Positions 1 to 12,776 of a DNA stretch of 64,000 bases are shown piece after piece. A program made the position numbers and the translations under genes. Numbering within the stretch: position 1 is the first letter of the stretch; each line of letters opens with the position of its first letter. The stretch spans positions 1,116,001 through 1,180,000 of the forward strand of contig NW_027480530.1 in assembly GCF_051401765.1 (NCBI RefSeq), written 5' to 3'. A model generated the notes under the pieces. The model made no database searches. It saw only the letters and a list, made by a program, of their open reading frames with translations, and was not told the origin of the DNA. This DNA comes from Calliopsis andreniformis. Lineage: Eukaryota; Arthropoda; Insecta; Hymenoptera; Andrenidae.

Positions 1-1426
1 CACTGCTCCTGACAATGCTCCTGACACTGACACTGCCGCTCACACAGCTCCTGACACTGACACTGCTCCTGACACTGCTCCTGACACAGACACTTCTGCT
101 GATACTGACAATGCTCCCGTCACTGCTTCTGCCACTGCTCCTGATACTGACACACTCACGGCTACTGACACTGCTCCTGACACTGACACTGCTCCTGACA
201 CTGCTCCAGACACTCCGCCTGACACTGACACTGCTCCTGACACAGCTCCTGACACTGGCACTGCTCCTGACACTGACACTACACCTCAAACTGCTCCTGA
301 CACTCCTCCTGACACTGACACTGCTCCTGACGCTACTCCAGACACTGCAACTGACACAGGCACTGTTTCTGGTACTGACACTGACACTGCTCCTGAAACT
401 GACACTGCACCTGACACTGCTCCTGACACTGACACTGCACCTCACACTGCTCCTGGCGCTGCCACTGGTCCTGACACTGCTCCTGAAACTGACACTGGTC
501 CTCACACTGCTCCTGACACTGACACTGCTCCTCCCGCTGGTCCTGACTGTGATGCTGCCCCTGAGACTGCTCCAGACACTGACACTGCTCCTGACACAGC
601 TACTGTCACTGACACTGCTCCTGACACTGCTCCTGACACAACTCCTGACACTGTCACTGCTCCTGAACCTGACACTGCTCCTGACACTGCTCCAGACACT
701 GACACTGACACTGCTCCTGAAACCACTTCTGACACAGCTCCTGACGATGACACTGCTCCTGACACTGCTTCTGACACTGACACTGCTCCTGACACAGCTC
801 CTGACACAGCTCCTGACACAGCTCCTGACACTGACACTGACACTGCTCCTGACACTGACACTGACACTACACCTCAAACTGCTCCTGACACTCCTCCTGA
901 CACTGACACTGCTCCTGGCACTGCTCCTGACACTGACGCTGCTCCTGATGCTGACACGGACACAGCTCCTGGCACTGCTCCTGACGCTGCTCCTGACACT
1001 GCTCCTGACACAGGCACTGCACCTGGTACTGACACTGACACTGCTCCTGACACAGGCACTGATTCTGGTACTGACACTGACACTGATACTGACACTGCCA
1101 CTGCTCCTGACGCTGCTCCAGACACTGCAACTGACACTGGCACGGCTCCTCACACTGCTCCTGACTCTGACACTGCTCCTGACACTGCTCCTGACACTGA
1201 CACTGCACCTGACACTGCTCCTGGCACTGCCACTGGTCCTGACACTGCTCCTGACACAGACACTGCTCCTGACGCTGCTCCAGAGACTGCAACTGACACT
1301 GGCACTGCCCCCGTCACTGATCCTGACACTGACCCTGCTCCTGACACAGCTTCTGACACTGGCACTGGTCCTGACACTGCTCCTGACACTGCTCCTGACA
1401 CAGACACTGCTACTGAACCCAACACT
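1..1426 (+). repeat. Left-edge mosaic
   Basis: Same words and no landmark. Rare combinations include GAACCTGACAC near 665 and CACAACTCCTGACACTG near 635, which resemble the segment near 32.9 kb rather than the neighbouring DNA. The array is already in progress at base 1. Confidence 0.72.
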
Positions 1427-1435
1427 GCTCCCTGA
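1427..1435 (+). other. Single-base (+1) register shift, GCTCCCTGA
   Basis: A 7-nt word (GCTCCCT) replaces the usual GCTCCT. It ends the Asp-Thr-Ala-Pro phase that is open from base 2 with TGA at 1433-1435 and moves the phase by +1. It is the only pure +1 change in hexamer register seen in the window, and no second copy was found. Confidence 0.85.
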
Positions 1436-1470
1436 CACTGCTCCAGACACTGACACTGCTCATGACACTG

Positions 1471-2813
1471 CTCCAGACACAGACACTGCCGCTGATCCTG
1501 ACAATGCTCCTGACACTGCACCTGAGACTGACACTGCTCCTGACACTGCTCCTGACACTGCTCCTGACACTGCTCCTGACACCGACACTGCTCGTGCCAC
1601 TGCTCCTGTCACTGCTCCTGACACTGCTCCTGACACTGACACTGCTCCTGACACTGCTGCTGACACTGACACTGTTTGTGACACTGCTCCTGAAACTGAC
1701 ACTGCTCCTCGAACAACTCCTGACACTGCTGCTGACACTGACACTGCTGCTGATCCTGAGCATGCGCCTGATGCTGCTCCTGACACTGACACTGATCCTG
1801 ACACTGCTCCTGACACTGTCACTGCTCCTGGCACTGCTCCTGACACTGACACTGCTCCTGACACTGCTCCTGGCACTGCGCCTGACGCCGACACTGCTCC
1901 TGCCACTGCTCCTGTCGCTGCTCCTGACACTGCTCCTGACAATGTCACTGCTCCTGACGCTGCTCCAGACACTGCAACTGACACTGGCACTGCCCCTGAC
2001 ACTCCTCCTGACACTGACACTGCTCCTGGAACTGCTCCTGACACTGACGCTGCTCCTGATGCTGACACTGACACTGCTCCTGTCACTGCTCCTGACGCTG
2101 CTCCTGACACTGCTCCTGACACAGGCACTGCACCTGGTACTGACACTGACACTGCTCCTGACACAGGCACTGTTTCTGGTACTGACACTGACACTGCTAC
2201 TGACACTGCCACTGCTCCTGTCGCTGCTCCTGACACTGCTCCTGACACTGTCACTGCTCCTGACGCTGCTCCAGACACTGCAACTGACACTAGCACTGCC
2301 CCTGACACTCCTCCTGACACTGACACTGCTCCTGGAACTGCTCCTGACACTGACGCTGCTCCTGATGCTGACACTGACACTGCTCCTGTCACTGCTCCTG
2401 ACGCTGCTCCTGACACTGCTCCTGACACAGGCACTGCACCTGGTAATGACACTGACACTGCTCCTGACACAGGCACTGTTTCTGGTACTGACACTGACAC
2501 TGCTACTGACACTGCCACTGCTCCTGACGCTGCTCCAGACACTGCAACTGACACTGGCACGGCTCCTCAGACTGCTCCTGACACTGACACTGCTCCTGAC
2601 ACTGCTCCTGGCACTGCTCCTGACACTGACACTGCTGCTGATCCTGACAATGCTCCTGACACTGCTCCTGACACTGATGCTGACACTGATCATGACTGTG
2701 ACACTGACACTGACACTGCTCCCGTCACAGACACTGACACTGATCCTGACACTGACACTGCTCCTGTGTCTGACACTTGTCCTGAGACTGCTTCTGACAC
2801 TTGCTGGTCCTGA
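1471..2813 (+). repeat. 1.3-kb segment, counterpart of 6,923-8,247
   Basis: It matches 6,923-8,247 at an offset of 5,452. The offset drops to 5,434 after about 2,580, where this copy has one extra 18-bp unit. It contains the 306-bp tandem pair and ends at landmark 1. Confidence 0.75.
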
Positions 2814-2870
2814 AACTGCTCCTGACATTGCTCCTGACATTGCCGCTGGTCCTGACACAGACACTGCACG
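2765..2870 (+). repeat. Frame-rotating landmark, copy 1
   Basis: The core CACTTGCTGGTCCTGA carries 10 nt (TGCTGGTCCT) between two GA-C-ACT-type words instead of 6. That shifts hexamer register by +4 and codon phase by +1. It is followed by two GACATTGCTCCT-like units, then GCCGCTGGTCCT and a CACGTG. The Asp-Thr-Ala-Pro phase stops at TGA 2811-2813, and the Leu-Thr phase becomes the Asp-Thr-Ala-Pro phase. This is the commonest landmark type, shared with 12139, 20169, 26929, 31577, 40383, 46189 and 50837. Confidence 0.9.
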
Positions 2871-5800
2871 TGCTACTGACACTGACACTGCTCCTGACAC
2901 TGTCACTGCTCCTGACGCTGCTCCAGACACTGCAACTGACACTGGCACTGCCCCTGACACTGATCCTGACACTGACCCTGCTCCTGACACAGCTTCTGAC
3001 ACTGACACTGCTCCAGGCACTGCTCCTGACACAGACACTTCTGCTGACACTGACACTGCTCCTTACACTGCTCCAGACACTCCTCCTGACACTGACACTG
3101 CTCCTGACACAGCTCATGAAACTGACTCTGCTCCTGACACTGACACTACACCTCAAACTGCTCCTGACACTCTTCCTGACACTGACACTGCTCCTGTCAC
3201 TGCTCCTGACGCTGCTCCTGACACTGACGCTGACACTGCTCATGACTGTGACACTGACACTGACACTGCTCCCGTCTCAGACACTGTCACTGATCCTGAC
3301 GCTGATACTGCTCCTGTGTCTGACACTTTTCCGGACACTGCTCCTGACACTGCTCGCGACATTGCTCCAGACACTGACACTGCTCCAGACACAGCTCGTG
3401 ACACTGCTGCTGACACTGACACTGCTTGTGGCACTGCTCCTGAAATTGACACTGCTCCTCACACAGCTCCTGACACTGGCACTGCTCTTGGCACTGCTCC
3501 TGACACTGACACTGCTCCTGACACTGATACTGCTGCTGATCCTGACAAAGCTCCTGACACTGCTACTGACACTGCTCGTGACGTTGCTCCAGACACTGAC
3601 ACTGCTCCTGACACAGCTCGTGACTGTGACGCTGCTGCTGCCACTGTTCCTGACACGGCTGCTCACACTGACACTGCTCCTGACACTGGCACTGGTCCTG
3701 ACACTGCTCCTGACACTGACACTGCTCCTGACACTGACACTGCTCCTGACACTGACACTGGCCCTGACACTGCTTCTGACACTGGCACTGGTCCCGACAC
3801 TGCTCCTGACACTGGCACTGGTCCCGACACTGCTCCTGACACTTACCCTGCCCCCGAAACAGCTCCAGACATTGCAACTGACACTGGCTCGGCTCCTCAC
3901 ACTGCTCCTGACACTGACACTGCTCCTGTCACTGACACTGCTCCTCACACGGCCCTTCACACTGACACTGCTCCTGACAATGCTACTGACACAGACACTG
4001 CTGCTGATACTGATAATGCTCCTGACACTGCTCCTGACACTGCTCCAGACACTGACACTGACACTGCTCCGGAAACTACTTCTGACACAGCTCCTGACGA
4101 TGACACTGCTCCTGACACTGCTTCTGACACTGACACTGCTCCTGACACAGCTCCTGACACAGCTCCTGACACTGACACTGACACTGCTCCTGACGCTGAC
4201 ACTGACACTGCTCATGACAGTGGCTCTGACACTGACACTGCTCCCGGCACAGAGACTGAGACTGATCCTGACACTGACACTGCTCCTGTAACTGACACTA
4301 CACCTCAAACTGCTCATGACACTGACGCTGCTCCTGACACAGACAACGCTGCTGATACTGACAATGCTCCTGACACTGCTCCTGACACAGACACTGCTCC
4401 GAACAATGCTCCTGACACTGACACTGCTCTTGTCACTGACACTGGTCCTGACACTGCTTCTGACACTGGCACTGGTCCTGACACTGCCCCTGACTCTGAC
4501 ACTGCTCCTGTCACTGACGCTGGTTCTGACACTGCTTCTGACACTGTCACTGGTCCTGACACTGCCCCTGACACTGACACTGCTCCTGATACTGACACTG
4601 ACACTGCTGCTGACACAGCTACTGACACTGACACTGCTCCTGACACTGCTCCTGACACAGACACTGCTATTGATACTGACAATGCTCCTGACGCTGCTCC
4701 TGGCACAGACATGGCTCCGAACGATGCTCCTGACACTGACACTGCTCCTGTCACTGACACTGGTCCTGATACTGCTCCTGACACGGACACTGCTCCGGAC
4801 AATGCTCCTGACACTGACACTGCTCCTGTCACTGACACTGGTGCTGACACTGCTTCTGACACTGGCACTGGTCCCGACACTGCTCCTGACACTTACCGTG
4901 CTCCTGAAACAGCTCCTGACACTGCTCCTGACACTGACACTGCTCCTGGCACTGCTCCTGACACTGACGCTGCTCCTGATGCTGGCACTGACACTGCTCC
5001 TGGCACTGCTCCTGACGCTGCTCCTGACACTGCTCCTGACACAGGCACTGCTCCTGGTACTGACACTGACACTGCTCCTGACACAGGCACTGTTTCTGGT
5101 ACTGACACTGACACTGCTACTGACACTGCCACTGCTCCTGACGCTGCTTCAGACAATGCAACTGACACTGGCACGGCTCCTCACACTGCTCCTGACACTG
5201 ACACTGCTCCTGACACTGCTCCTGACACTGACACTGCACCTGACACTGCTCCTGGCATTTACACTGGTCCTGACACTGCTCCTGAAACAGACACTGATCC
5301 TCACACAGCTCCTGACACTGACACTGCTACTCACGCTGCTCCTGACACTCACACTGCTGCTGATCCTGACAATGCTCTTGACACTGCTCGAGACACTGAC
5401 ACTGATACTGCACCTGACACAGCTCCTGAAATAGCTCCTGTATCTGACACAGCTCCTGACACTGCTCCTGACACTGACCCTGCTGCTGATCCTGAGAAGT
5501 CTCCTGACAAAGCTCCTGACACTGCTACTGACACTGCTCGTGACGTTGCTCCAGACACTGACACTGCTCCTGACACAGCTCGTGACGGTGAGACTGCTCC
5601 TGCCACTGTTCCTGACACGGCTGCTCACACTGACACTGCTCCTGACACTGGCACTGGTCCTGACACTGCTCCTGACACTGACACTGCCCCTCACACAGCT
5701 CCTGACACTGACGCTGCTCCTGACACTGCTCCTGACACAGACACTTCTGCGGATACTGACAATGCCCCTGTCACTGCTTCTGTCACTGCTCCTGATACTG

Positions 5801-6248
5801 ACACACTCACTGCTACTGACACTGCTCCTGACACTGACACTGCTCCTGACACTGCTCCAGACACTCCTCCTGACACTGACACTGCTCCTGACACAGCTCC
5901 TGACACTGACCCTGCTCCTGACACTGCTCCTGGCACTGCTCCAGACACTGACACTGCTCCAGACACAGCTACTGACACTGACACTGCTCCTGACACTGCA
6001 CCTGACACTGCTCCTGACACAGGCACTGTTTCTGGTACTGACATTGACACTGATACTGACACTGCCACTGCTCCTGACGCTGCTCCAGACACTGCAACTG
6101 ACACTGGCACGGCTCCTCACACTGCTCCTGACACTGACACTGCTCCTGACACTGCTCCTGACACTGACACTGCACCTGACACTGCTCCTGGCACTGCCAC
6201 TGGTCTTGACACTGCTCCTGAAACTGACACTGGTCCTCACACTGCTCC
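2814..6248 (+). repeat. 3.4-kb segment, counterpart of 20,218-23,652
   Basis: Collinear with 20,218-23,652 at a constant offset of 17,404. Rare words (for example the TAG-creating GAAATAGCT at about 5,430, and CTGTAACTG at about 4,288) recur at the same offset. Private differences include ATTTAC for ATTGAC near 5,257. The match ends where this copy carries 174 bp (about 6,249-6,422) absent from the counterpart. Confidence 0.8.
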
Positions 6249-7880
6249 TGACACTGACACTGCTCCTCACGCTGGTCCTGACAAAGATACTGCCCCTGAG
6301 ACTGCTGCTGACACTGACGCTGCTCCTGGCACTGCTCCTGGCACTGCTCCTGACACTGACACTGCCCCTGATACTGACACTGACACTGCTCCTGACACCG
6401 ACACTGCTCCTGTCACTGCTCCTGACGCTGACACTGCTCCTGGCACTGCTCCTGACACTGACACTGCTGCTGATCCTCAGAATTCTGCTGACACTGCTCC
6501 TGACACTGACACTGACACGGATCCTGACACTGACACTGCTCCTCACACTGCTCCTGACACTGGCACTGCTCCTGGCGCTGCTCCTGACACTGACACTGCT
6601 CCTGACACTGATACTGCTGCTGATCCTGACAAAGCTCCTGACACTGCTACTGACACTGCTCGTGACGTTGCTCCAGACACTGACACTGCTGCTCACACAG
6701 CTCGTGACGGTGAGACTGCTCCTGCCACTGTTCCTGACACGGCTGCTCACACTGACACTGCTCCTGACACTGGCACTGGTCCTGACACTGCTCCTGACAC
6801 TGACACTGCTGCTGACACTGCTCCTGACACTGCTCGTGGCACAGACACTGCTCCTGACAATGCTCCTGACACTGACACTGCCCCTCACACAGCTCTTGAC
6901 ACTGACACTGCTCCTGACACTGCTCCAGACACAGACACTGCCGCTGATCCTGACAATGCTCCTGACACTGCACCTGAGACTGACACTGCTCCTGACACTG
7001 CTCCTGACACTGCTCCTGACACTGCTCCTGACACCGACACTGCTCGTGCCACTGCTCCTGTCACTGCTCCTGACACTGCTCCTGACACTGACACTGCTCC
7101 TGACACTGCTGCTGACACTGACACTGTTTGTGACACTGCTCCTGAAACTGACACTGCTCCTCGAACAACTCCTGACACTGCTGCTGACACTGACACTGCT
7201 GCTGATCCTGAGCATGCGCCTGATGCTGCTCCTGACACTGACACTGATCCTCACACTGCTCCTGACACTGTCACTGCTCCTGGCACTGCTCCTGACACTG
7301 ACACTGCTCCTGACACTGCTCCTGGCACTGCTCCTGACACCGACACTGCTCCTGCCACTGCTCCTGTCGCTGCTCCTGACACTGCTCCTGACACTGTCAC
7401 TGCTCCTGACGCTGCTCCAGACACTGCAACTGACACTGGCACTGCCCCTGACACTCCTCCTGACACTGACACTGCTCCTGGAACTGCTCCTGACACTGAC
7501 GCTGCTCCTGATGCTGACACTGACACTGCTCCTGTCACTGCTCCTGACGCTGCTCCTGACACTGCTCCTGAAACAGGCACTGCACCTGGTACTGACACTG
7601 ACACTGCTCCTGACACAGGCACTGTTTCTGGTACTGACACTGACACTGCTACTGACACTGACACTGCTCCTGTCGCTGCTCCTGACACTGCTCCTGACAC
7701 TGTCACTGCTCCTGACGCTGCTCCAGACACTGCAACTGACACTGGCACTGCCCCTGACACTCCTCCTGACACTGACACTGCTCCTGGAACTGCTCCTGAC
7801 ACTGACGCTGCTCCTGATGCTGACACTGACACTGCTCCTGTCACTGCTCCTGACGCTGCTCCTGACACTGCTCCTGACAC
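5700..7880 (+). repeat. 2.2-kb segment, counterpart of 9,820-12,000
   Basis: Collinear with 9,820-12,000 at an offset of 4,120. It includes the GAATTC-bearing word, the 306-bp tandem pair and the GAGCATGCGCCTGATG variant. Copies differ at single bases (GAAACAGGC versus GACACAGGC near 7,572 and 11,692). Confidence 0.78.
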
Positions 7881-7970
7881 AGGCACTGCACCTGGTACTG
7901 ACACTGACACTGCTCCTGACACAGGCACTGTTTCTGGTACTGACACTGACACTGCTACTGACACTGCCGC
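7359..7970 (+). repeat. 306-bp tandem duplication
   Basis: The rare word string TGTCGCTGCT starts at 7,365 and 7,671, and the intervening 306 bp (51 words) are repeated. The same pair is at 1,913/2,219 and 11,485/11,791. Confidence 0.8.
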
Positions 7971-8198
7971 TGCTCCTGACGCTGCTCCAGACACTGCAAC
8001 TGACACTGGCACGGCTCCTCAGACTGCTCCTGACACTGCTCCTGGCACTGCTCCTGACACTGACACTGCTGCTGATCCTGACAATGCTCCTGACACTGCT
8101 CCTGACACTGATGCTGACACTGCTCATGACTGTGACACTGACACTGACACTGCTCCCGTCACAGACACTGACACTGATCCTGACACTGACACTGCTCC

Positions 8199-8304
8199 TG
8201 TGTCTAACACTTGTCTTGAGGCTGCTTCTGACACTGGCTGGTCCTGACACTGCTCCTGACATTGCTCCTGACATTGCCGCTGGTCCTGACATAGACACTA
8301 CACC
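8199..8304 (+). repeat. Frame-rotating landmark, copy 2 (GGCTGG variant)
   Basis: A variant landmark reads CTTGTCTTGAGGCTGC and then CACTGGCTGGTCCTGA. The extra base is G rather than T, but the 10-nt spacer and +4 register change are kept. TGA is at 8245-8247. The downstream part has ACATAGACACTACACC in place of the CACGTG segment. The same subtype is seen at 60625 and 62158. Confidence 0.88.
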
Positions 8305-9819
8305 TGGTACTGACACTGACACTGCTCCTGACACTGTCACTGCTCCTGACGCTGCTCCAGACACTGCAACTTACACTGGCACTGCCCCCGTCACTGATCC
8401 TGACACTGACCCTGCTCCTGACACAGCTTCTGACACTGACACTGCTCCTGACACTGCTCCTGACACTGACACTGCTCCTGGCACTGACAATGCTCCTGTC
8501 ACTGCATGTGACACTGCTCCTGATACTGACACTCTCACTGCTACTGACACTGCTCCTGACACTGACACTGCTCCTTACACTGCTCCAGACACTCCTCCTG
8601 ACACTGACACTGCTCCTGACACAGCTCATGACACTGACTCTGCTCCTGACACTGACACTACACCTCAAACTGCTCCTGACACTCTTCCTGACACTGACAC
8701 TGCTCCTGACACTGCTCCTGACGCTGCTCCTGACACTGACGCTGACACTGCTCATGACTGTGACACTGACACTGACACTGCTCCCGTCTCAGACACTGAC
8801 ACTGATCCTGACGCTGATACTGCTCCTGTGTCTGACACTTGTCCGGACACTGCTCCTGACACTGCTCGCGACATTGGTCCAGACACTGACACTGCTCCTG
8901 ACACAGCTCGTGACACTGCTGCTGACACTGACACTGCTTGTGGCACTGCTCCTGAAACTGACACTGCTCCTCACACAGCTCCTGACACTGGCACTGCTCA
9001 TGGCACTGCTCCTGACACTGACACTGCTCCTGACACTGCTCCTGACACTGACGCTGCTCCTGATGCTGGCACTGACACTGCTCCTGGCACTGCTCCTGAC
9101 GCTGCTCCTGACACTGCTCCTGACACAGGCACTGCTCCTGGTACTGACACTGACACTGCTCCTGACACAGGCACTGTTTCTGGTACTGACACTGACACTG
9201 CTACTGACACTGCCACTGCTCCTGACAATGCTCCTGACACTGACACTGCCCCTCACACAGCTCCTGACACTGACGCTGCTCCTGACACTGCTCCTGACAC
9301 AGACACTTCTGCGGATAGTGAGAATGCTCCTGTCACTGCTTCTGTCACTGCTCCTGATACTGACACACTCACTGCTACTGACACTGCTCCTGACACTGAC
9401 ACTGCTCCTGACACTGCTCCAGACACTCCTCCTGACACTGACACTGCTCCTGACACAGCTCCTGACACTGACCCTGCTCCTGACACTGCTCCTGACACTG
9501 CTCCAGAAACTGACACTGCTCCAGACACAGCTACTGACACTGACACTGCTCCTGACACTGCACCTGACAATGCTCCTGACACTGTCACTGCTACTACCAC
9601 TGCTCCTGACACTGACGCTGCTGCTGATCCTGACAATGCTCCTGACAGTGCTCCTGACACTGACGTTGACACTGCTGATGACAGTGACACTGACACTGAC
9701 ACTGCTCCTGACAAGGGCACTGTTTCTCGTACTGACATTGACACTGATACTGACACTGCCACTGCTCCTGACGCTGCTGCAGACACTGCAACTGACACTG
9801 GCACGGCTCCTCACACTGC

Positions 9820-12000
9820 TCCTGACACTGACGCTGCTCCTGACACTGCTCCTGACACAGACACTTCTGCGGATACTGACAATGCCCCTGTCACTGCTTC
9901 TGTCACTGCTCCTGATACTGACACACTCACTGCTACTGACACTGCTCCTGACACTGACACTGCTCCTGACACTGCTCCAGACACTCCTCCTGACACTGAC
10001 ACTGCTCCTGACACAGCTCCTGACACTGACCCTGCTCCTGACACTGCTCCTGACACTGCTCCAGACACTGACACTGCTCCAGACACAGCTACTGACACTG
10101 ACACTGCTCCTGACACTGCACCTGACACTGCTCCTGACACAGGCACTGTTTCTAGTACTGACATTGGCACTGATACTGACACTGCCACTGCTCCTGACGC
10201 TGCTCCAGACACTGCAACTGTCACTGGCACGGCTCCTCACACTGCTCCTGACACTGACACTGCTCCTGACACTGCTCCTGACACTGACACTGCACCTGAC
10301 ACTGCTCCTGGCACTGCCACTGGTCCTGACACTGCTCCTGAAACTGACACTGGTCCTCACACTGCTCCTGACACTGACACTGCTCCTCACGCTGGTCCTG
10401 ACAATGATACTGCCCCTGAGACTGCTCCTGACACTGACGCTGCTCCTGGCACTGCTCCTGGCACTGCTCCTGACACTGACACTGCTCCTGATACTGACAC
10501 TGACACTGCTCCTGACACCGACACTGCTCCTGTCACTGCTCCTGACGCTGACACTGCTCCTGGCACTGCTCCTGACACTGACACTGCTGCTGATCCTCAG
10601 AATTCTGCTGACACTGCTCCTGACACTGACACTGACACGGATCCTGACACTGACACTGCTCCTCACACTGCTCCTGACACTGGCACTGCTCCTGGCGCTG
10701 CTCCTGACACTGACACTGCTCCTGACACTGATACTGCTGCTGATCCTGACAAAGCTCCTGACACTGCTACTGACACTGCTCGTGACGTTGCTCCAGACAC
10801 TGACACTGCTGCTCACACAGCTCGTGACGGTGAGACTGCTCCTGCCACTGTTCCTGACACGGCTGCTCACACTGACACTGCTCCTGACACTGGCACTGGT
10901 CCTGACACTGCTCCTGACACTGACACTGCTGCTGACACTGCTCCTGACACTGCTCGTGGCACAGACACTGCTCCTGACAATGCTCCTGACACTGATACTG
11001 CCCCTCACACAGCTCCTGACACTGACACTGCTCCTGACACTGCTCCAGACACAGACACTGCCGCTGATCCTGACAATGCTCCTGACACTGCACCTGAGAC
11101 TGACACTGCTCCTGACACTGCTCCTGACACTGCTCCTGACACTGCTCCTGACACCGACACTGCTCGTGCCACTGCTCCTGTCACTGCTCCTGACACTGCT
11201 CCTGACACAGACACTGCTCCTGACACTGCTGCTGACACTGACACTGTTTGTGACACTGCTCCTGAAACTGACACTGCTCCTCGAACAACTCCTGACACTG
11301 CTGCTGACACTGACACTGCTGCTGATCCTGAGCATGCGCCTGATGCTGCTCCTGACACTGACACTGATCCTCACACTGCTCCTGACACTGTCACTGCTCC
11401 TGGCACTGCTCCTGACACTGACACTGCTCCTGACACTGCTCCTGGCACTGCTCCTGACACCGACACTGCTCCTGCCACTGCTCCTGTCGCTGCTCCTGAC
11501 ACTCCTCCTGACACTGTCACTGCTCCTGACGCTGCTCCAGACACTGCAACTGACACTGGCACTGCCCCTGACACTCCTCCTGACACTGACACTGCTCCTG
11601 GAACTGCTCCTGACACTGACGCTGCTCCTGATGCTGACACTGACACTGCTCCTGTCACTGCTCCTGACGCTGCTCCTGACACTGCTCCTGACACAGGCAC
11701 TGCACCTGGTACTGACACTGACACTGCTCCTGACACAGGCACTGTTTCTGGTACTGACACTGACACTGCTACTGACACTGACACTGCTCCTGTCGCTGCT
11801 CCTGACACTGCTCCTGACACTGTCACTGCTCCTGACGCTGCTCCAGACACTGCAACTGACACTGGCACTGCCCCTGACACTCCTCCTGACACTGACACTG
11901 CTCCTGGAACTGCTCCTGACACTGACGCTGCTCCTGATGCTGACACTGACACTGCTCCTGTCACTGCTCCTGACGCTGCTCCTGACACTGCTCCTGACAC
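9820..12000 (+). repeat. 2.2-kb segment, counterpart of 5,700-7,880
   Basis: Second copy at an offset of 4,120. Its right end joins directly to a GCTGATCCTGACAATG stretch, so part of the unit seen at 7,880-8,030 is missing. Confidence 0.78.
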
Positions 12001-12138
12001 TGACACTGCTGCTGATCCTGACAATGCTCCTGACACTGCTCCTGACACTGATGCTGACACTGCTCATGACTGTGACACTAACACTGACACTGCTCCCGTC
12101 ACAGACACTGACACTGATCCTGACACTGACACTGCTCC

Positions 12139-12244
12139 TGTGTCTGACACTTGTCCTGAGACTGCTTCTGACACTTGCTGGTCCTGAAACTGCTCCTGAC
12201 ATTGCTCCTGACATTGCCGCTGGTCCTGACACAGACACTGCACG
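12139..12244 (+). repeat. Frame-rotating landmark, copy 3
   Basis: Common type, with TGA at 12185-12187. It is the first member of a landmark doublet, the next copy lying 532 bp downstream. Confidence 0.9.
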
Positions 12245-12670
12245 TGCTACTGACACTGACACTGCTCCTGACACTGTCACTGCTCCTGACGCTGCTCCAG
12301 ACACTGCAACTGACACTGGCACTGCCCCTGACACTGATCCTGACACTGACCCTGCTCCTGACACAGCTTCTGACACTGACACTGCTCCAGACACTGCTCC
12401 TGACACTGACACTGCTCCTTACACTGCTCCAGACACTCCTCCTGACACTGACACTGCTCCTGACACAGCTCATGACACTGACTCTGCTCCTGACACTGAC
12501 ACTACACCTCAAACTGCTCCTGACACTCCTCCTGACACTGACACTGCTCCTGTCACTGCTCCTGGCGCTGCTCCTGACACTGACGCTGACACTGCTCATG
12601 ACTGTGACACTGACACTGACACTGCTCCCGTCACAGACACTGACACTGATCCTGACACTGACACTGCTCC

Positions 12671-12776
12671 TGTGTCTGACACTTGTCCTGAGACTGCTTC
12701 TGACACTTGCTGGTCCTGAAACTGCTCCTGACATTGCTCCTGACATTGCCGCTGGTCCTGACCCAGACACTGCACG
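12671..12776 (+). repeat. Frame-rotating landmark, copy 4 (GACCCAGAC variant)
   Basis: Second member of the doublet, with TGA at 12717-12719. It differs from the common type by GACCCAGAC for GACACAGAC. The same variant marks the second member of the doublets at 32109 and 51369, so the doublet was copied as a unit. Confidence 0.9.

Noticed and set aside
867..1292. A Cys/Gln/Glu-rich small protein on the minus strand
   Set aside because: The same reading appears wherever the words lack GCTACT. It is the third minus phase of the repeat, not a conserved Cys-rich domain.
2795..2815. Programmed ribosomal frameshift sites at the landmarks
   Set aside because: There is no slippery heptamer or conserved downstream structure. 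The feature is a 4-nt gain of DNA that also affects non-coding readings.
4700..4725. A translation start at GACATGGCTCCG (ATG in the Asp-Thr-Ala-Pro phase)
   Set aside because: It recurs mid-array in every related copy with open frame on both sides. No promoter, leader or context marks it as a start.
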